Counted from the stretch's first letter, positions 35,510 through 45,140 are shown. The stretch: 64,000 nucleotides of DNA from Oceanihabitans iliipiscarium (GCF_042686125.1 NZ_JBHUOV010000001.1:620001-684000); one strand, 5' to 3'. Translations and numbers: made by a program. Notes: a model not told the origin generated them from the sequence alone.

Positions 35510-38256
35510 TAGAGCTCTTTTTCTACAAAATTAATTTCAGGGTTATAAATTTCTAGAATTAGTTTTTTGAGTTCAATTTCAAAATTTAAAAGTGTTTCTT
35601 CAGAAATAAGCACTTTTTTATTTTTACCTTCTTTTTCTGCAAACTTTAAAAACCCAGCATTTAAATTTTTAAATGAAATAATACCAGCTTCAATGGGAAG
35701 TGTTGTTTTATGTTCTTGATGCATCATATAAGCATACATAAGTACCTGGAAACTTTTACTATGTTTTTTATAATCTGTTAATAGGTCTTCCCAATTAGCA
35801 ATTTCTACCTGGTTTTGAGATACTTTTCCTGTTTTATAATCTATAATTCTAGTGGTGCCATTATAGGAGTCTATGCGATCTACTTTTCCAGTTAATTTGA
35901 TTGGAAAATCTATTTCGGGAATGGTTAAAAGTGCATCGTTTTTTTCCTCTAAAGCTATTATTTTTATTTTATTTCCTTCTTTTAAGTCATTAATTTCTAG
36001 ATCAATAAAATTGAGAACAAATCGTTTTGCGATTTCAAAAATAATGAGGTTTTTACCTTTAGTAATATCACCTTCTTTATATTCATTTTTAAAATGATGC
36101 GAAACAGTTTTATTTATTTTAGGCTTTAAATTGTTAAGAGCATCAATAGTTAAAAATTGGCCAATAAAATCTAGATATAAATCTTCAAGGGTATTATGTA
36201 CTACAGTACCAAGTGTATTAAAAGCGATACTTTCTTCTACATCTTCTTGTTCTTTAATCCCTAATACCTTCTGATAATAAAAGTCGATAGGATTACGAAT
36301 ATAATTACTTAAAGAAGAAGGCGAGAATCCTTTAACTCCTATTTTCTTTATTTCATTTAAGATTGCGTCTGTTTTTTTAATTTGGATTAATGCATTATTG
36401 AATACATTAACTTTAGGAGTCACTATTTTGTGCTTTATAGGATGAATTTGTTCTAATTCTAATTGTGTGATAAACCTGCTTTTTTCTCCACCAGTTAAAA
36501 CATCAGCTTCAGTGTTATATAAAATATATACATTTTTAGCACGTTGGATTAATCTATAAAAATGATAGGTGTAAACAGCGTCCTTTTCTTTGTAGGTTGG
36601 CAGTCCATATTCTAATTTTAAATCAAAAGGAATAAAGGAGTTGTTTGTTTTTCCAGAAGGAAGAATGCCTTCATTAACAGAGGATATAATAACGGTTTCA
36701 AAATCTAACACTCGAGACTCTAACATACCCATCACTTGTAAGCCTTGTAAGGGTTCCCCTTGAAAGTCTAATGTTGCATTGCTTAATAATTCTTTGTAAA
36801 CCGAATGTAGCGTCTTAATATCTTGAATATAATAATATTCAGTATTTAATCGCGTAAGTTCATTAAAGAGCTCGTTAAATCGGTATAAATATTCTAGCGA
36901 GAGTTTGTTTGATGCTTTGTTTTTATCTAATTCTGTTTTAATTGTTAGAATTAGCTGAGAGCAATTTTCAAGTAGGTTTTTGACATTATTTTGTTTCATA
37001 ACAAACAAAGTGTCTATTATGTTTTCTGAAGCTCCAGAAAGCGCTTTTAAACGTTCTACAGTAAGATACACTATATTATTGGACAGAATAGTTGATGTAA
37101 TTTTAGAAGCAACATCTACGTTATTATCATTAAAAAGAGGTCTGATAAATTGATGAGAAATAATTGCAATAACGTCTTTATAATAAAAGGTATTACTTGC
37201 TTTTTTGTGTAAGTTAAAAAGCTGGTCAAATAAGGAGGACAAAGGAATATACTGTAAAGGCAATCCCATTGTGATATTTAGTGCATCTATAGATTTTGGA
37301 AGCGCGTTTAAAGTTGGAGTTAATAAATTCTCATCAGCAAGAACAACAGCAGTTTGTTCTAGGTTATTTTTCTTTTCTTTAATCTCTTTGAGTAATGTTC
37401 CAATAAATTTTGCTTGCCCAATATTTTTTGGAATACCAAAAACTTCTATGTTTTTTTCTTTTTTATAATGGTTACTTTTCCAATTAAAGGCATTGTTTTT
37501 ATAGTACTTCCAGTTTTTATGATGCTGCCTTGTAAATAAACCAGCATCATGATTTAGGTTATTAAAGAAGTTCTGATCAATATCCCAAAACACTTCTGCT
37601 AAATCATTTTGTAATAATTCCTGAATGATAATTCCTTCAGCTGAATTTAAAGCATTAAATCCTAGAAAAACATGCTGTGTTTTAGAATTATTTTGAATGT
37701 AAGACTCTAAATTTTCAACAGCTTCTCTATAAATCAATCCCTGATAACCCGTTTTAAGTTCTAAAAGTTGTTCGACAAATTGAGTGTAATAAAGATTAAT
37801 TTTGTTCCAAAACAATAAATATCTTTTTACAAAATCTGTTTTATTTTCTTCTGTCGACCAGTGTTTTAAATCTTGAATAGCACTTAAATAGTTGAATATT
37901 TTTTCTTGAGGAATAAGATACCTATCTATTTCATTAAAGTCTTGGAGGAGTATTTGAGCCCATTTTGAAAACGAATCGAAGGGTTCTTGATTGTCTTTAT
38001 CTGTAAGTTCTAGGTAAACGTTATAAAAAACAAATAGTAATTCAGTATTAGAGGTTTTTTTTAGCTGAGATAAATCTTCAACAAAAGTCTCAATACTAAT
38101 TATTTTAGGAGCTAAAATCGTTTGGTCAACTATTTGAGATATTTGATGTTTTAAGAAAGTTCCTGCGCGTTTACTTGGTAGAACAAAGATAAGGCTTGAA
38201 AGGTCTTTGTTTCTATTTTGTAAATCTTTTAATACATCTAAAATGAAAGTTGTCAT
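35509..38256 (-). CDS. AddB-like PD-(D/E)XK nuclease/helicase-fold subunit
   Basis: A 915-residue partner for double-strand-break end processing. The N-terminus (LIFVLPSKRAGTFLKHQI) matches the AddB opening, without a functional Walker A, so the helicase is probably inactive. The C-terminal PD-(D/E)XK nuclease begins SPSSLSNYIRNPIDFYYQKV and has the catalytic core GKVDRIDSYNGTTRIIDYKT. The AddB Fe-S cluster normally needs four cysteines. The CP-x-R-F-F position reads NP-I-D-F-Y, and only one Cys occurs in the whole protein, so no cluster is possible. The AddA-like partner is 5 kb away at 41174-44332. Symbol withheld; addB by function. Confidence 0.82.
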   Translation of the reverse strand: MTTFILDVLKDLQNRNKDLSSLIFVLPSKRAGTFLKHQISQIVDQTILAPKIISIETFVEDLSQLKKTSNTELLFVFYNVYLELTDKDNQEPFDSFSKWAQILLQDFNEIDRYLIPQEKIFNYLSAIQDLKHWSTEENKTDFVKRYLLFWNKINLYYTQFVEQLLELKTGYQGLIYREAVENLESYIQNNSKTQHVFLGFNALNSAEGIIIQELLQNDLAEVFWDIDQNFFNNLNHDAGLFTRQHHKNWKYYKNNAFNWKSNHYKKEKNIEVFGIPKNIGQAKFIGTLLKEIKEKKNNLEQTAVVLADENLLTPTLNALPKSIDALNITMGLPLQYIPLSSLFDQLFNLHKKASNTFYYKDVIAIISHQFIRPLFNDNNVDVASKITSTILSNNIVYLTVERLKALSGASENIIDTLFVMKQNNVKNLLENCSQLILTIKTELDKNKASNKLSLEYLYRFNELFNELTRLNTEYYYIQDIKTLHSVYKELLSNATLDFQGEPLQGLQVMGMLESRVLDFETVIISSVNEGILPSGKTNNSFIPFDLKLEYGLPTYKEKDAVYTYHFYRLIQRAKNVYILYNTEADVLTGGEKSRFITQLELEQIHPIKHKIVTPKVNVFNNALIQIKKTDAILNEIKKIGVKGFSPSSLSNYIRNPIDFYYQKVLGIKEQEDVEESIAFNTLGTVVHNTLEDLYLDFIGQFLTIDALNNLKPKINKTVSHHFKNEYKEGDITKGKNLIIFEIAKRFVLNFIDLEINDLKEGNKIKIIALEEKNDALLTIPEIDFPIKLTGKVDRIDSYNGTTRIIDYKTGKVSQNQVEIANWEDLLTDYKKHSKSFQVLMYAYMMHQEHKTTLPIEAGIISFKNLNAGFLKFAEKEGKNKKVLISEETLLNFEIELKKLILEIYNPEINFVEKEL

Positions 38257-38267
38257 TATATAAAAAT

Positions 38268-38301
38268 AAAAAACGCTTCGAATTATCGAAGCGTTTTTTT
38301 A
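38268..38301 (-). terminator. Rho-independent terminator of ompA-like gene
   Basis: AACGCTTCG and CGAAGCGTT form a 9-bp stem (extended by flanking A-T pairs), with a minus-strand T-run, 26 nt after the OmpA stop. Confidence 0.9.
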
Positions 38302-38326
38302 AAATATTTAGATTGTTAAGTATTCC

Positions 38327-39718
38327 TTATTTTCTAAGTTTAACTTCAACACGTCTGTTATTTTTCTTACCAGCTCTTGTTTTGTTCGTATCAATTGGAT
38401 ACTCTTCACCAAAACCAGCAGCAGTTAATCTTTCAGCACCAATTCCGTTAGAGATTAAATAATCTCTTACAGCGTTTGCTCTTCTTTCAGATAAAATTTG
38501 ATTAGAAGATTTAGCACCATCACTATCAGTATGACCTTCAAGTGTAAAGTTAGACTCTGGGTATTCTTTTAAGATTGCAGCGATTGCTTGTAATACTGGG
38601 TATGTCGCTTCTTTAAAACTTGCTTTACCAGAATCAAATAAGATTGTTCTAGCATAGTTGTTTAATGTAGCCATAACTTCAGCAGTAGGCTCTACAGCTT
38701 CAGGACAACCGTTATTAGCAACAGTACCAACTTCGTTAGGACATTGGTCATCTTTGTCTAATACACCATCACCATCAGCATCTGGCCAAGGGCAACCATT
38801 GTTAGCAGCAGGACCAGCTTCGTTAGGACAGTTATCATCGCCATCGGCAACACCATCGTTATCAGCATCTGGACAACCAGCTAAAGCTTTTAAACCTGCA
38901 ACAGTTGGACAGTTATCATCGCCATCAGCAACACCGTCGCCATCGCTATCAGGACAACCATTAAACTCAGCTAAACCAGCTTCGTTAGGACAAGAATCTT
39001 TACTGTCTTCAATACCATCACCATCACTATCAGGACAACCCATAAAGGCTTCTAATCCCCATACGTCTGGACAAGCATCGTCTTTGTCATATATACCATC
39101 CTCATCAGTATCTTTTCCGCCAAACTTAACAGAAACACCAGCATAATGTTGGAAATGAGAAGTTAAATAGTCTTCGAAAGCATGCTTATAGTTAGTTTGT
39201 AGAGTTACACCTACATTTTCAGTAAACCAATAGTTGATTCCTAAAGCACCGTTAATTGTACCTGCACCAATTTCATCAATCCAAGTATATCCACCACCTA
39301 CACCAATAAATGGCTCAAATGTTTTGCACTTTAATAGATCAGAAAAACTGTACTTTACAGTACCATCAATAGCATAATAAGTCATATCATCTACTCTTAT
39401 ACTAGGTTGATTTAATGCTTCTCCTACTTTACTAATTTTGTTAATAGATCCTGTTACACCAACCGTAAAGCTATTGCTTACGTATTTAGAAACAGTAAGT
39501 GAAGATAAAGAAGGAAGAATGTTCCAGTGATCTTCAGCGTTGAAGAATTCATCAAAATAATCGCCTTGTGGAGCGTCTTCTCCAACTGGATAGACATCAA
39601 CTGCGTTTACCCCAAAACTAACTGCCCAAGGATTGTTTTCATCTTGTGCATAAGTGTTGCTAAAACCTAATACAAGCAACATAGCTAACAATAATCTGCT
39701 AAGATTTTTCATATTCAA
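38327..39718 (-). CDS. OmpA family outer-membrane protein with thrombospondin type 3 repeats
   Basis: A 463-residue outer-membrane protein. Signal peptide ends ..SNTYAQD. An eight-stranded-barrel region (about 25-195) is followed by at least five calcium-binding TSP3 repeats of the form DxDxDGxxDxxDxCP (about 205-330) and a C-terminal OmpA-like peptidoglycan-binding domain. The domain begins ILFDSGKASFKE and has the NxxLSERRANAVRDYL and DTNKTRAGKKNNRRVEV motifs. It ties the outer membrane to the wall. Probably abundantly expressed: it has the best-matching promoter in the window. Own terminator. Confidence 0.95.
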   Translation of the reverse strand: MNMKNLSRLLLAMLLVLGFSNTYAQDENNPWAVSFGVNAVDVYPVGEDAPQGDYFDEFFNAEDHWNILPSLSSLTVSKYVSNSFTVGVTGSINKISKVGEALNQPSIRVDDMTYYAIDGTVKYSFSDLLKCKTFEPFIGVGGGYTWIDEIGAGTINGALGINYWFTENVGVTLQTNYKHAFEDYLTSHFQHYAGVSVKFGGKDTDEDGIYDKDDACPDVWGLEAFMGCPDSDGDGIEDSKDSCPNEAGLAEFNGCPDSDGDGVADGDDNCPTVAGLKALAGCPDADNDGVADGDDNCPNEAGPAANNGCPWPDADGDGVLDKDDQCPNEVGTVANNGCPEAVEPTAEVMATLNNYARTILFDSGKASFKEATYPVLQAIAAILKEYPESNFTLEGHTDSDGAKSSNQILSERRANAVRDYLISNGIGAERLTAAGFGEEYPIDTNKTRAGKKNNRRVEVKLRK

Positions 39719-39747
39719 AAATTTAATTTTTAAGTGTTAATTGTAAA

Positions 39748-39778
39748 CAAAAGTAAGTTGTTAAATATTATTTACAAA
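39748..39778 (-). promoter_or_regulatory. Promoter of the OmpA-like gene
   Basis: On the minus strand TTTG (39778-39775), a 19-nt spacer and TACTTTTG (39755-39748) match the Bacteroidota consensus TTTG-N19-TAnnTTTG exactly; the ATG is 29 nt downstream, giving a short leader. Confidence 0.72.
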
Positions 39779-39835
39779 GACAAATATAGAAAAATATTCA
39801 AAAAGTTAGTGAAAATCTATTACTTAGGTGCAAAA

Positions 39836-41029
39836 TCAAATGATATCTAAAGTTTTTCCAACTTTAATGAAGCCAGCTATAGCCTTGTCTAAATGAGATT
39901 TTTCATGTGCTGCTGAGAGCTGTACTCTTATTCTTGCTTTTTCTCTTGGAACAACAGGAAAAAAGAAGCCAATAACATAAATTCCTTCGTCCAAAAGCAT
40001 GTTTGCCATCGTTTGAGATAATTTTGCATCATACAACATCACAGGAACAATTGCAGAATCTCCATCTACAATATCAAAACCTGCATCTTTAACCCCTTTT
40101 TTAAAGTAATTGGTATTCCATTCTAATTTGTCTCTTAAAGAGGTGTCATTTTTAAGCATATCGAATACTTTAATGGAAGCACCAACTATTGCAGGTGCAA
40201 GCGAATTTGAAAATAAATAAGGTCTAGAGCGTTGACGCAAAATATCAACAATTTCTTTTTTAGCTGTTGTATAACCTCCCATAGCGCCTCCTAGGGCTTT
40301 TCCTAGGGTTCCTGTAATGATATCGATTCTTCCTAAAACGCCTTTTTCTTCTAAAGTTCCTCTTCCTGTTTCTCCTATAAATCCTGCTGCATGGCATTCA
40401 TCAATCATAACCATAGCATCGTATTTATCTGCTAAATCACAAATTTCATCTAAAGGCGCAACAAGACCATCCATTGAGAATACACCATCGGTTACTATTA
40501 TTTTATTACGTGCACCATTTTTGTTGGCTTCTATTAACTGTTGCTCTAAATCTGCCATATCATTATTTGCATAACGATAACGTGCTGCTTTACATAAACG
40601 TACGCCATCTATAATAGAGGCATGATTTAATGAATCTGAAATAATAGCGTCCTCTTTTCCTAACAACGGTTCAAAAACACCACCATTAGCATCAAAAGCT
40701 GCAGCATATAATATTGTGTCTTCGGTACCATAAAAATCGGCTATTTTTTGTTCGAGTTCTTTGTGAATATCTTGCGTTCCACAAATAAATCGCACAGATG
40801 ACATTCCGAAACCATGTGTATCCATAGCATCTTTTGCTGCTTGAATCACGTCTGGATGAGCCGATAAACCTAAATAGTTATTGGCACAAAAGTTTAAAAC
40901 CGTTTGCCCTGTATTTAAGGTAATTTCTGCACCTTGTGGTGAAGTAATTATGCGTTCTTCTTTGTAAAGTCCGTTATCTTTTATGTCTTGCAATTCTTGT
41001 TGAAGTTGTTGTTGAATCTTTCCGTACAT
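39836..41029 (-). CDS. kbl: Glycine C-acetyltransferase (2-amino-3-ketobutyrate CoA ligase)
   Basis: PLP enzyme of threonine degradation: 2-amino-3-ketobutyrate plus CoA gives glycine and acetyl-CoA. 397 residues, normal for KBL. PLP lysine in TGTLGKALGGAMGGYT; NNYLGLSAHPDVI and CGTQDIHKELE are KBL-specific N-terminal motifs that separate it from BioF and KBL-like SPT; C-terminal FFFPVVPREKARIRVQLSA. No tdh (threonine dehydrogenase) nearby. Confidence 0.95.
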   Translation of the reverse strand: MYGKIQQQLQQELQDIKDNGLYKEERIITSPQGAEITLNTGQTVLNFCANNYLGLSAHPDVIQAAKDAMDTHGFGMSSVRFICGTQDIHKELEQKIADFYGTEDTILYAAAFDANGGVFEPLLGKEDAIISDSLNHASIIDGVRLCKAARYRYANNDMADLEQQLIEANKNGARNKIIVTDGVFSMDGLVAPLDEICDLADKYDAMVMIDECHAAGFIGETGRGTLEEKGVLGRIDIITGTLGKALGGAMGGYTTAKKEIVDILRQRSRPYLFSNSLAPAIVGASIKVFDMLKNDTSLRDKLEWNTNYFKKGVKDAGFDIVDGDSAIVPVMLYDAKLSQTMANMLLDEGIYVIGFFFPVVPREKARIRVQLSAAHEKSHLDKAIAGFIKVGKTLDII

Positions 41030-41046
41030 TTTGATTTAGTTTTTTA

Positions 41047-41054
41047 CAAATTTA
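41047..41054 (-). promoter_or_regulatory. Candidate -7 box for kbl
   Basis: TAAATTTG on the minus strand fits TAnnTTTG, 17 nt before the ATG. A repeat element lies immediately upstream and no -33 TTG is visible. Confidence 0.3.
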
Positions 41055-41064
41055 TAATGTTTTT

Positions 41065-41169
41065 TGCGTTAGTGGTAGAAACGGCATCCTTTTTTGTTTA
41101 CAAAAAAGATATAGTGAATGACACGACGCTTTTAGCGCAAAGTTATAAAGCGCTAAAAGGGTAACGCCC
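41065..41169 (-). repeat. REP-like structured intergenic element, copy B
   Basis: Inverse-orientation copy: reading on the minus strand, GGGCGTTACCC, a perfect hairpin CTTTTAGCGC/GCGCTAAAAG (41129-41159), the block CACTATATCTTTTTTG, a second hairpin CTTTTTTG/CAAAAAAG, then GGATGCCGTT and a CACTAACGCA end that pairs with the start. Same architecture as copies at 5531 and 54368 with different hairpin bases. Sits between kbl and the AddA-like gene. Confidence 0.72.
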
Positions 41170-41173
41170 TTAT

Positions 41174-44100
41174 TTAAAACTGAACAATTTTTATATCATC
41201 ATTAATATAGACTAGGATTTTTTTAATCACCTTGTAAGGCATTTCTTCAATGATATTTTGGTAATTGTCTAGTTGTAATTGATGGCTTTTAGCTTCATGG
41301 CCTGTTTTGTAATCTATTATAACGGCTTCTTTTTTAGAATTCACGACGAGTCTGTCTGGTCTGATTATAACCTTGCTTTTAGAGATAATATCGCGTTCAT
41401 TATATATGGTATTTTCTGAAGTAAAGTACTGATTTAATTCATTATGCTCTACGATTTGCCTTACTGTTTTTTGCAAAACGACGGCTTGATGAGGGTTAAT
41501 AATTGAATGGTCTAAAAAATGAGTAATGGCAAACGTAATATCGTCTTTGGTATTAATATGTGCCATGATATCGTGAATTAAGTTTCCCTTTTCAATCGCT
41601 TTTTCTTGTTCGGTATTCCATAAATAGCCAGAATTGGTCACAATTTTTATATTATGGCTTTCTTTTGATGTCGAAATAAATTCTTTCTGTTCAATACGTT
41701 CTGTTGTAGTGGGTTTTTCTTCTGACATTTTTGTTGAATTGCCATAGGTGTATGTTGTTTTGTGGTCACTCCATTTCTGCTTTTCTTTTAAATAATTGAT
41801 AAAGAGACCTGCAAATGTTTTTGGGTTTTTTAATTCTTTATCTGAAACATTCTTTTTAGAAATGATATATAATTGTTCAATGGGTCTGGTTAATGTGACA
41901 TACAATAAATTTATATTATCTAATTCTAATGCTGCTTCATGTTTGTTATACAGGCTTAGTCCTTGCTCGCCATAATTTTTAAAATTCTCTTTATTATAGT
42001 TTAACAGTGTATGTGAAAATCCATTATAATGTTCTGCTTCAAGCTCAAACCATTCTTTAGGATCAATTTCATTATATACTTTTAAATCTGCATAGGGAAA
42101 AATCACCACAGGAAACTCTAACCCTTTAGATTTATGAATCGTCATAATTTGAACGGCATTTTGACCTTGAGGAGATATGATACTTAAAGATTGTTTTTTA
42201 TGTGCCGAGTGTTCTAAGAAACCAGAAAGGCTTGAACCTTGTTTTTGAGTGTATTCTAAAACAAAATCTAAATAAAATTGCACATAAGCATTTGAGGTTT
42301 TTACTAAATTAAAATGACGAACAATGGTTTCTGCTATTTCGTATAATGGTAATTGTAATAATTGATTTGGTGTTAAATAGATATGGTAGGTCTCTAAACT
42401 TTTAAAGGTTTGAAAAAGAGACTGTTTAAGATGATGGCTAAAAAACTGATGTTGGTCATTGACTTCAAATTTTTGAGCCAAATAACGAAGCGCGTTAATT
42501 TTGATTTCTTCATTTTCTGGCTGCACCAACAAATTTAAAAGCTGGTCTATAAATTGTACTTCAGGGCTATTAAAAACAAGCATGGTTTCTGAAGACATTA
42601 TAGGAATAGAAGCTGCGTTTAAGTATTCAGCAATGGCAATACCATCCTTTCCCCTTCTTACTAAAACACAAATATCTTGATAATTAAAACCATTTGCTTT
42701 ACAATTAGTTATGGTTTCTAATACCTTATGCGGAAAGATTTCATCTCTGTCTTCATCTTTAAGGTCTAAAAAATCTAATTGAATATAGCCTTCTTTTTCA
42801 ATCGATGTTTCTTGATTTGAGCCATCTTTATATAAATCGGCATAATCTGTATGACTAAAAAAAGTTTGACTTAGGTAGTGAAAAAACGAATTATTAAAAC
42901 AAATAATCTCTTGAAAGCTTCGGTAATTAGCAGGAAGGTTATCTACATGTTGTGGCACATTAGGAAAAGGAAACACTTTCTTAGAATATAAATCAATAAA
43001 CTGTTCAGCTTCACCACCACGCCATCTGTAAATAGCCTGTTTCGCATCACCAACCAAGAGTGCAGAACCTTGAACTTGTTTCAGATTTTCACTAGACAAA
43101 GAATGATCTATAAGCGGAATTAAGTTTTCCCATTGTAATTTGGAGGTGTCTTGAAATTCATCAATAAAATAATGTTGAAACTTTTCGCCTAAACGTTCGT
43201 AAATAAAAGGTGTTGGCTGACCTTTTATCTCATTACTTATAATGGTATTAAATTCTGAAATAAGCATTTTATTCTGCTCTTGTTTAATACCATTAAGTTC
43301 TTTATAGATTGCGTTAAGAACAGACAAAGGCGTCACGTTTTTATAAAAAGAAATTAAAAATCGTGATTTAAAAATAAGATCTTTTGTCGTGTTGAAGGCT
43401 GCCATTAATTCTGATTGAATGGCATCTATAGTCGAAGCAATTTCTGAAGTGACCCGTTTTGGATAAAGCGATTCACTATTTAGTAAGGCGATTTGCCAAT
43501 TTAGATCAAAATTAGCCGAAAAGTTTCTAGTCGTTAACTTTTGAAAGTACTTGGGTAAATAGCTGCTCGTAAAATCATTAAACTGTAAGCCACACTCCTC
43601 AATAAGTGTTAACACATTTTGGGCAGTTTCTACTATTTGCACTTCAATATTTTGTATATCCTTTTTTAATTGAGCTTTTAGGGTTTTAAAATCTTCAAGC
43701 GATTTGTCTTTTAGTTTTTCAATAGGCTCTAAATCATTTTCACTTACTAAAAGTTTTGCAATTTTATTAAAGTCATAAGCAATATCCCAACTTTTATCGT
43801 CATCTACTTTTTCAATGGCAAAATCGACTAATACCTTTGTGAGCTCTGTATTGGTTCCTGCTTTAGCTATTAGGCTATCAACCGCTTCTTGCAACAGTGA
43901 ATCTTGATCGAGTTCAACTTCAAAATTTAAAGGCAATTTTAAATCATGAGCAAAGGTTCTTATAATTTTATGTGTAAAACCATCAATGGTAGAAACATCA
44001 AAAGCCGCATAATTATAAATAATACTATTTAGTATTTTTTTAGATTTATGATGAAGTGCCTTAGACTCTATTTGTAATTCTTCAGTAATGGCCTCAAACA

Positions 44101-44332
44101 TACTATTCGGTTTTTTAAGGATTTCTTCTGAAGAAAATTGCGTTAAGGTTTCAATAATGCGTTCTTTCATTTCCCCAACAGCTTTATTTGTAAACGTAAT
44201 AGCCAAAATGTGTTTAAACTGTTCTTGATTGTTAGATTGGAATAAAATTTTAAGATACTCTTTTACTAAAGTGAAGGTTTTCCCACTTCCAGCAGAGGCA
44301 TTATAAATTGTAAAAGGATATTGGCTTTGCAT
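41174..44332 (-). CDS. UvrD/AddA-like helicase-nuclease
   Basis: A 1052-residue SF1A helicase with a C-terminal nuclease, the AddA-like subunit of the AddAB end-resection complex. Walker A NASAGSGKTFTLVKEY (residues 10-25); IDEFQDTSKLQWENL (Walker B); VGDAKQAIYRWRGGEAEQF; ANYRSFQEIICFNN; VQIMTIHKSKGLEFPVVIFP; C-terminal nuclease IIDYKTGH. The start at 44332 (MQSQYPFTIYNASAG) is preferred over an ATG at 44365 that adds 11 residues. Together with the AddB-like protein it would resect DNA ends for RecA loading. Its partner is separated by ompA and kbl instead of being adjacent. Confidence 0.87.
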   Translation of the reverse strand: MQSQYPFTIYNASAGSGKTFTLVKEYLKILFQSNNQEQFKHILAITFTNKAVGEMKERIIETLTQFSSEEILKKPNSMFEAITEELQIESKALHHKSKKILNSIIYNYAAFDVSTIDGFTHKIIRTFAHDLKLPLNFEVELDQDSLLQEAVDSLIAKAGTNTELTKVLVDFAIEKVDDDKSWDIAYDFNKIAKLLVSENDLEPIEKLKDKSLEDFKTLKAQLKKDIQNIEVQIVETAQNVLTLIEECGLQFNDFTSSYLPKYFQKLTTRNFSANFDLNWQIALLNSESLYPKRVTSEIASTIDAIQSELMAAFNTTKDLIFKSRFLISFYKNVTPLSVLNAIYKELNGIKQEQNKMLISEFNTIISNEIKGQPTPFIYERLGEKFQHYFIDEFQDTSKLQWENLIPLIDHSLSSENLKQVQGSALLVGDAKQAIYRWRGGEAEQFIDLYSKKVFPFPNVPQHVDNLPANYRSFQEIICFNNSFFHYLSQTFFSHTDYADLYKDGSNQETSIEKEGYIQLDFLDLKDEDRDEIFPHKVLETITNCKANGFNYQDICVLVRRGKDGIAIAEYLNAASIPIMSSETMLVFNSPEVQFIDQLLNLLVQPENEEIKINALRYLAQKFEVNDQHQFFSHHLKQSLFQTFKSLETYHIYLTPNQLLQLPLYEIAETIVRHFNLVKTSNAYVQFYLDFVLEYTQKQGSSLSGFLEHSAHKKQSLSIISPQGQNAVQIMTIHKSKGLEFPVVIFPYADLKVYNEIDPKEWFELEAEHYNGFSHTLLNYNKENFKNYGEQGLSLYNKHEAALELDNINLLYVTLTRPIEQLYIISKKNVSDKELKNPKTFAGLFINYLKEKQKWSDHKTTYTYGNSTKMSEEKPTTTERIEQKEFISTSKESHNIKIVTNSGYLWNTEQEKAIEKGNLIHDIMAHINTKDDITFAITHFLDHSIINPHQAVVLQKTVRQIVEHNELNQYFTSENTIYNERDIISKSKVIIRPDRLVVNSKKEAVIIDYKTGHEAKSHQLQLDNYQNIIEEMPYKVIKKILVYINDDIKIVQF

Positions 44333-44410
44333 GAATAAAATTTCATACAATATAAAAACTATCAATGATTTGATAACTATTTATTATTTTTAATTGAAGG
44401 CATTTATACG

Positions 44411-44418
44411 TAAATTTG
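44411..44418 (+). promoter_or_regulatory. Candidate -7 box for sodB
   Basis: TAAATTTG fits TAnnTTTG exactly, 35 nt before the ATG; a TTG lies 14 nt upstream, closer than usual, so support is limited. Confidence 0.3.
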
Positions 44419-44453
44419 AAAGAATTTAATATTAATACTAAAAAAGAAATACT

Positions 44454-45062
44454 ATGGCTTTCGAATTACCGAAATTAAAATATGCTTATGATGCTTTAGA
44501 GCCTCATATTGATGCACGTACAATGGAGATACATCACACCAAACACCATAATGGATATACAACAAAATTAAATGCTGCTATTAATGGAACAGATTTAGAA
44601 GGGAAATCTATTGAAGCAATTCTTGATGGTTTAGACATGTCTAATAGTGCTGTTAGAAATAATGGAGGCGGTTTTTATAACCACTCATTATTTTGGGAGG
44701 TTATGAACCCTGAAGATAGAGGTTATCTTTCTGGTGAATTAAAAGATGCTATTGAAGCAGAATTTGGATCAAAAGATGCTTTTATTGAAGCGTTTAGTAA
44801 AGCAGCTGCAACACAATTTGGCTCAGGTTGGGCTTGGTTATGTGTGCACAAAGGTGGAAAGGTTGAAGTATGTTCAACTCCAAATCAAGACAACCCTTTA
44901 ATGCCTGGAGTGACTTGTGGAGGCACACCAATATTAGGATTAGATGTTTGGGAACACGCTTACTATTTAAATTATCAAAATAGAAGACCAGATTATATTA
45001 GCGCATTTTTTAATGTGGTAAACTGGAATGAAGTAGAGCGTCGTTACGCAGAGGCTAAATAA
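44454..45062 (+). CDS. sodB: Superoxide dismutase (Fe/Mn)
   Basis: Dismutates superoxide to oxygen and hydrogen peroxide in the cytoplasm. 202 residues, typical. First metal ligand His near residue 27 (IHHTKHHNGY), second in NHSLFWEV, and the DVWEHAYYLNYQNRRPDY segment provides the aspartate and third histidine. GGGFYNHSLFWEVM and QFGSGWAWLC are family hallmarks; iron versus manganese cannot be settled from motif reading. Divergent from the AddA-like gene; followed by a terminator and the repeat region. Confidence 0.96.
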   Translation: MAFELPKLKYAYDALEPHIDARTMEIHHTKHHNGYTTKLNAAINGTDLEGKSIEAILDGLDMSNSAVRNNGGGFYNHSLFWEVMNPEDRGYLSGELKDAIEAEFGSKDAFIEAFSKAAATQFGSGWAWLCVHKGGKVEVCSTPNQDNPLMPGVTCGGTPILGLDVWEHAYYLNYQNRRPDYISAFFNVVNWNEVERRYAEAK

Positions 45063-45083
45063 ATAAACGTTTATTCGAATAAT

Positions 45084-45115
45084 GAAAAGCAAACCTATTA
45101 AGGTTTGCTTTTTTT
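45084..45115 (+). terminator. Rho-independent terminator of sodB
   Basis: AAGCAAACCT/AAGGTTTGCTT stem with a 3-nt loop followed by seven T residues, 21 nt after the stop. Confidence 0.9.
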
Positions 45116-45140
45116 GTTTTCTGAAGAAAGTAATAATAAT

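Noticed and set aside
38658..39146. 162-codon plus-strand open frame opposite the OmpA gene
   Set aside because: Its repeated Pro/Ser/Gly phrases are the antisense image of the OmpA calcium-binding repeats; no signal or domain supports coding.
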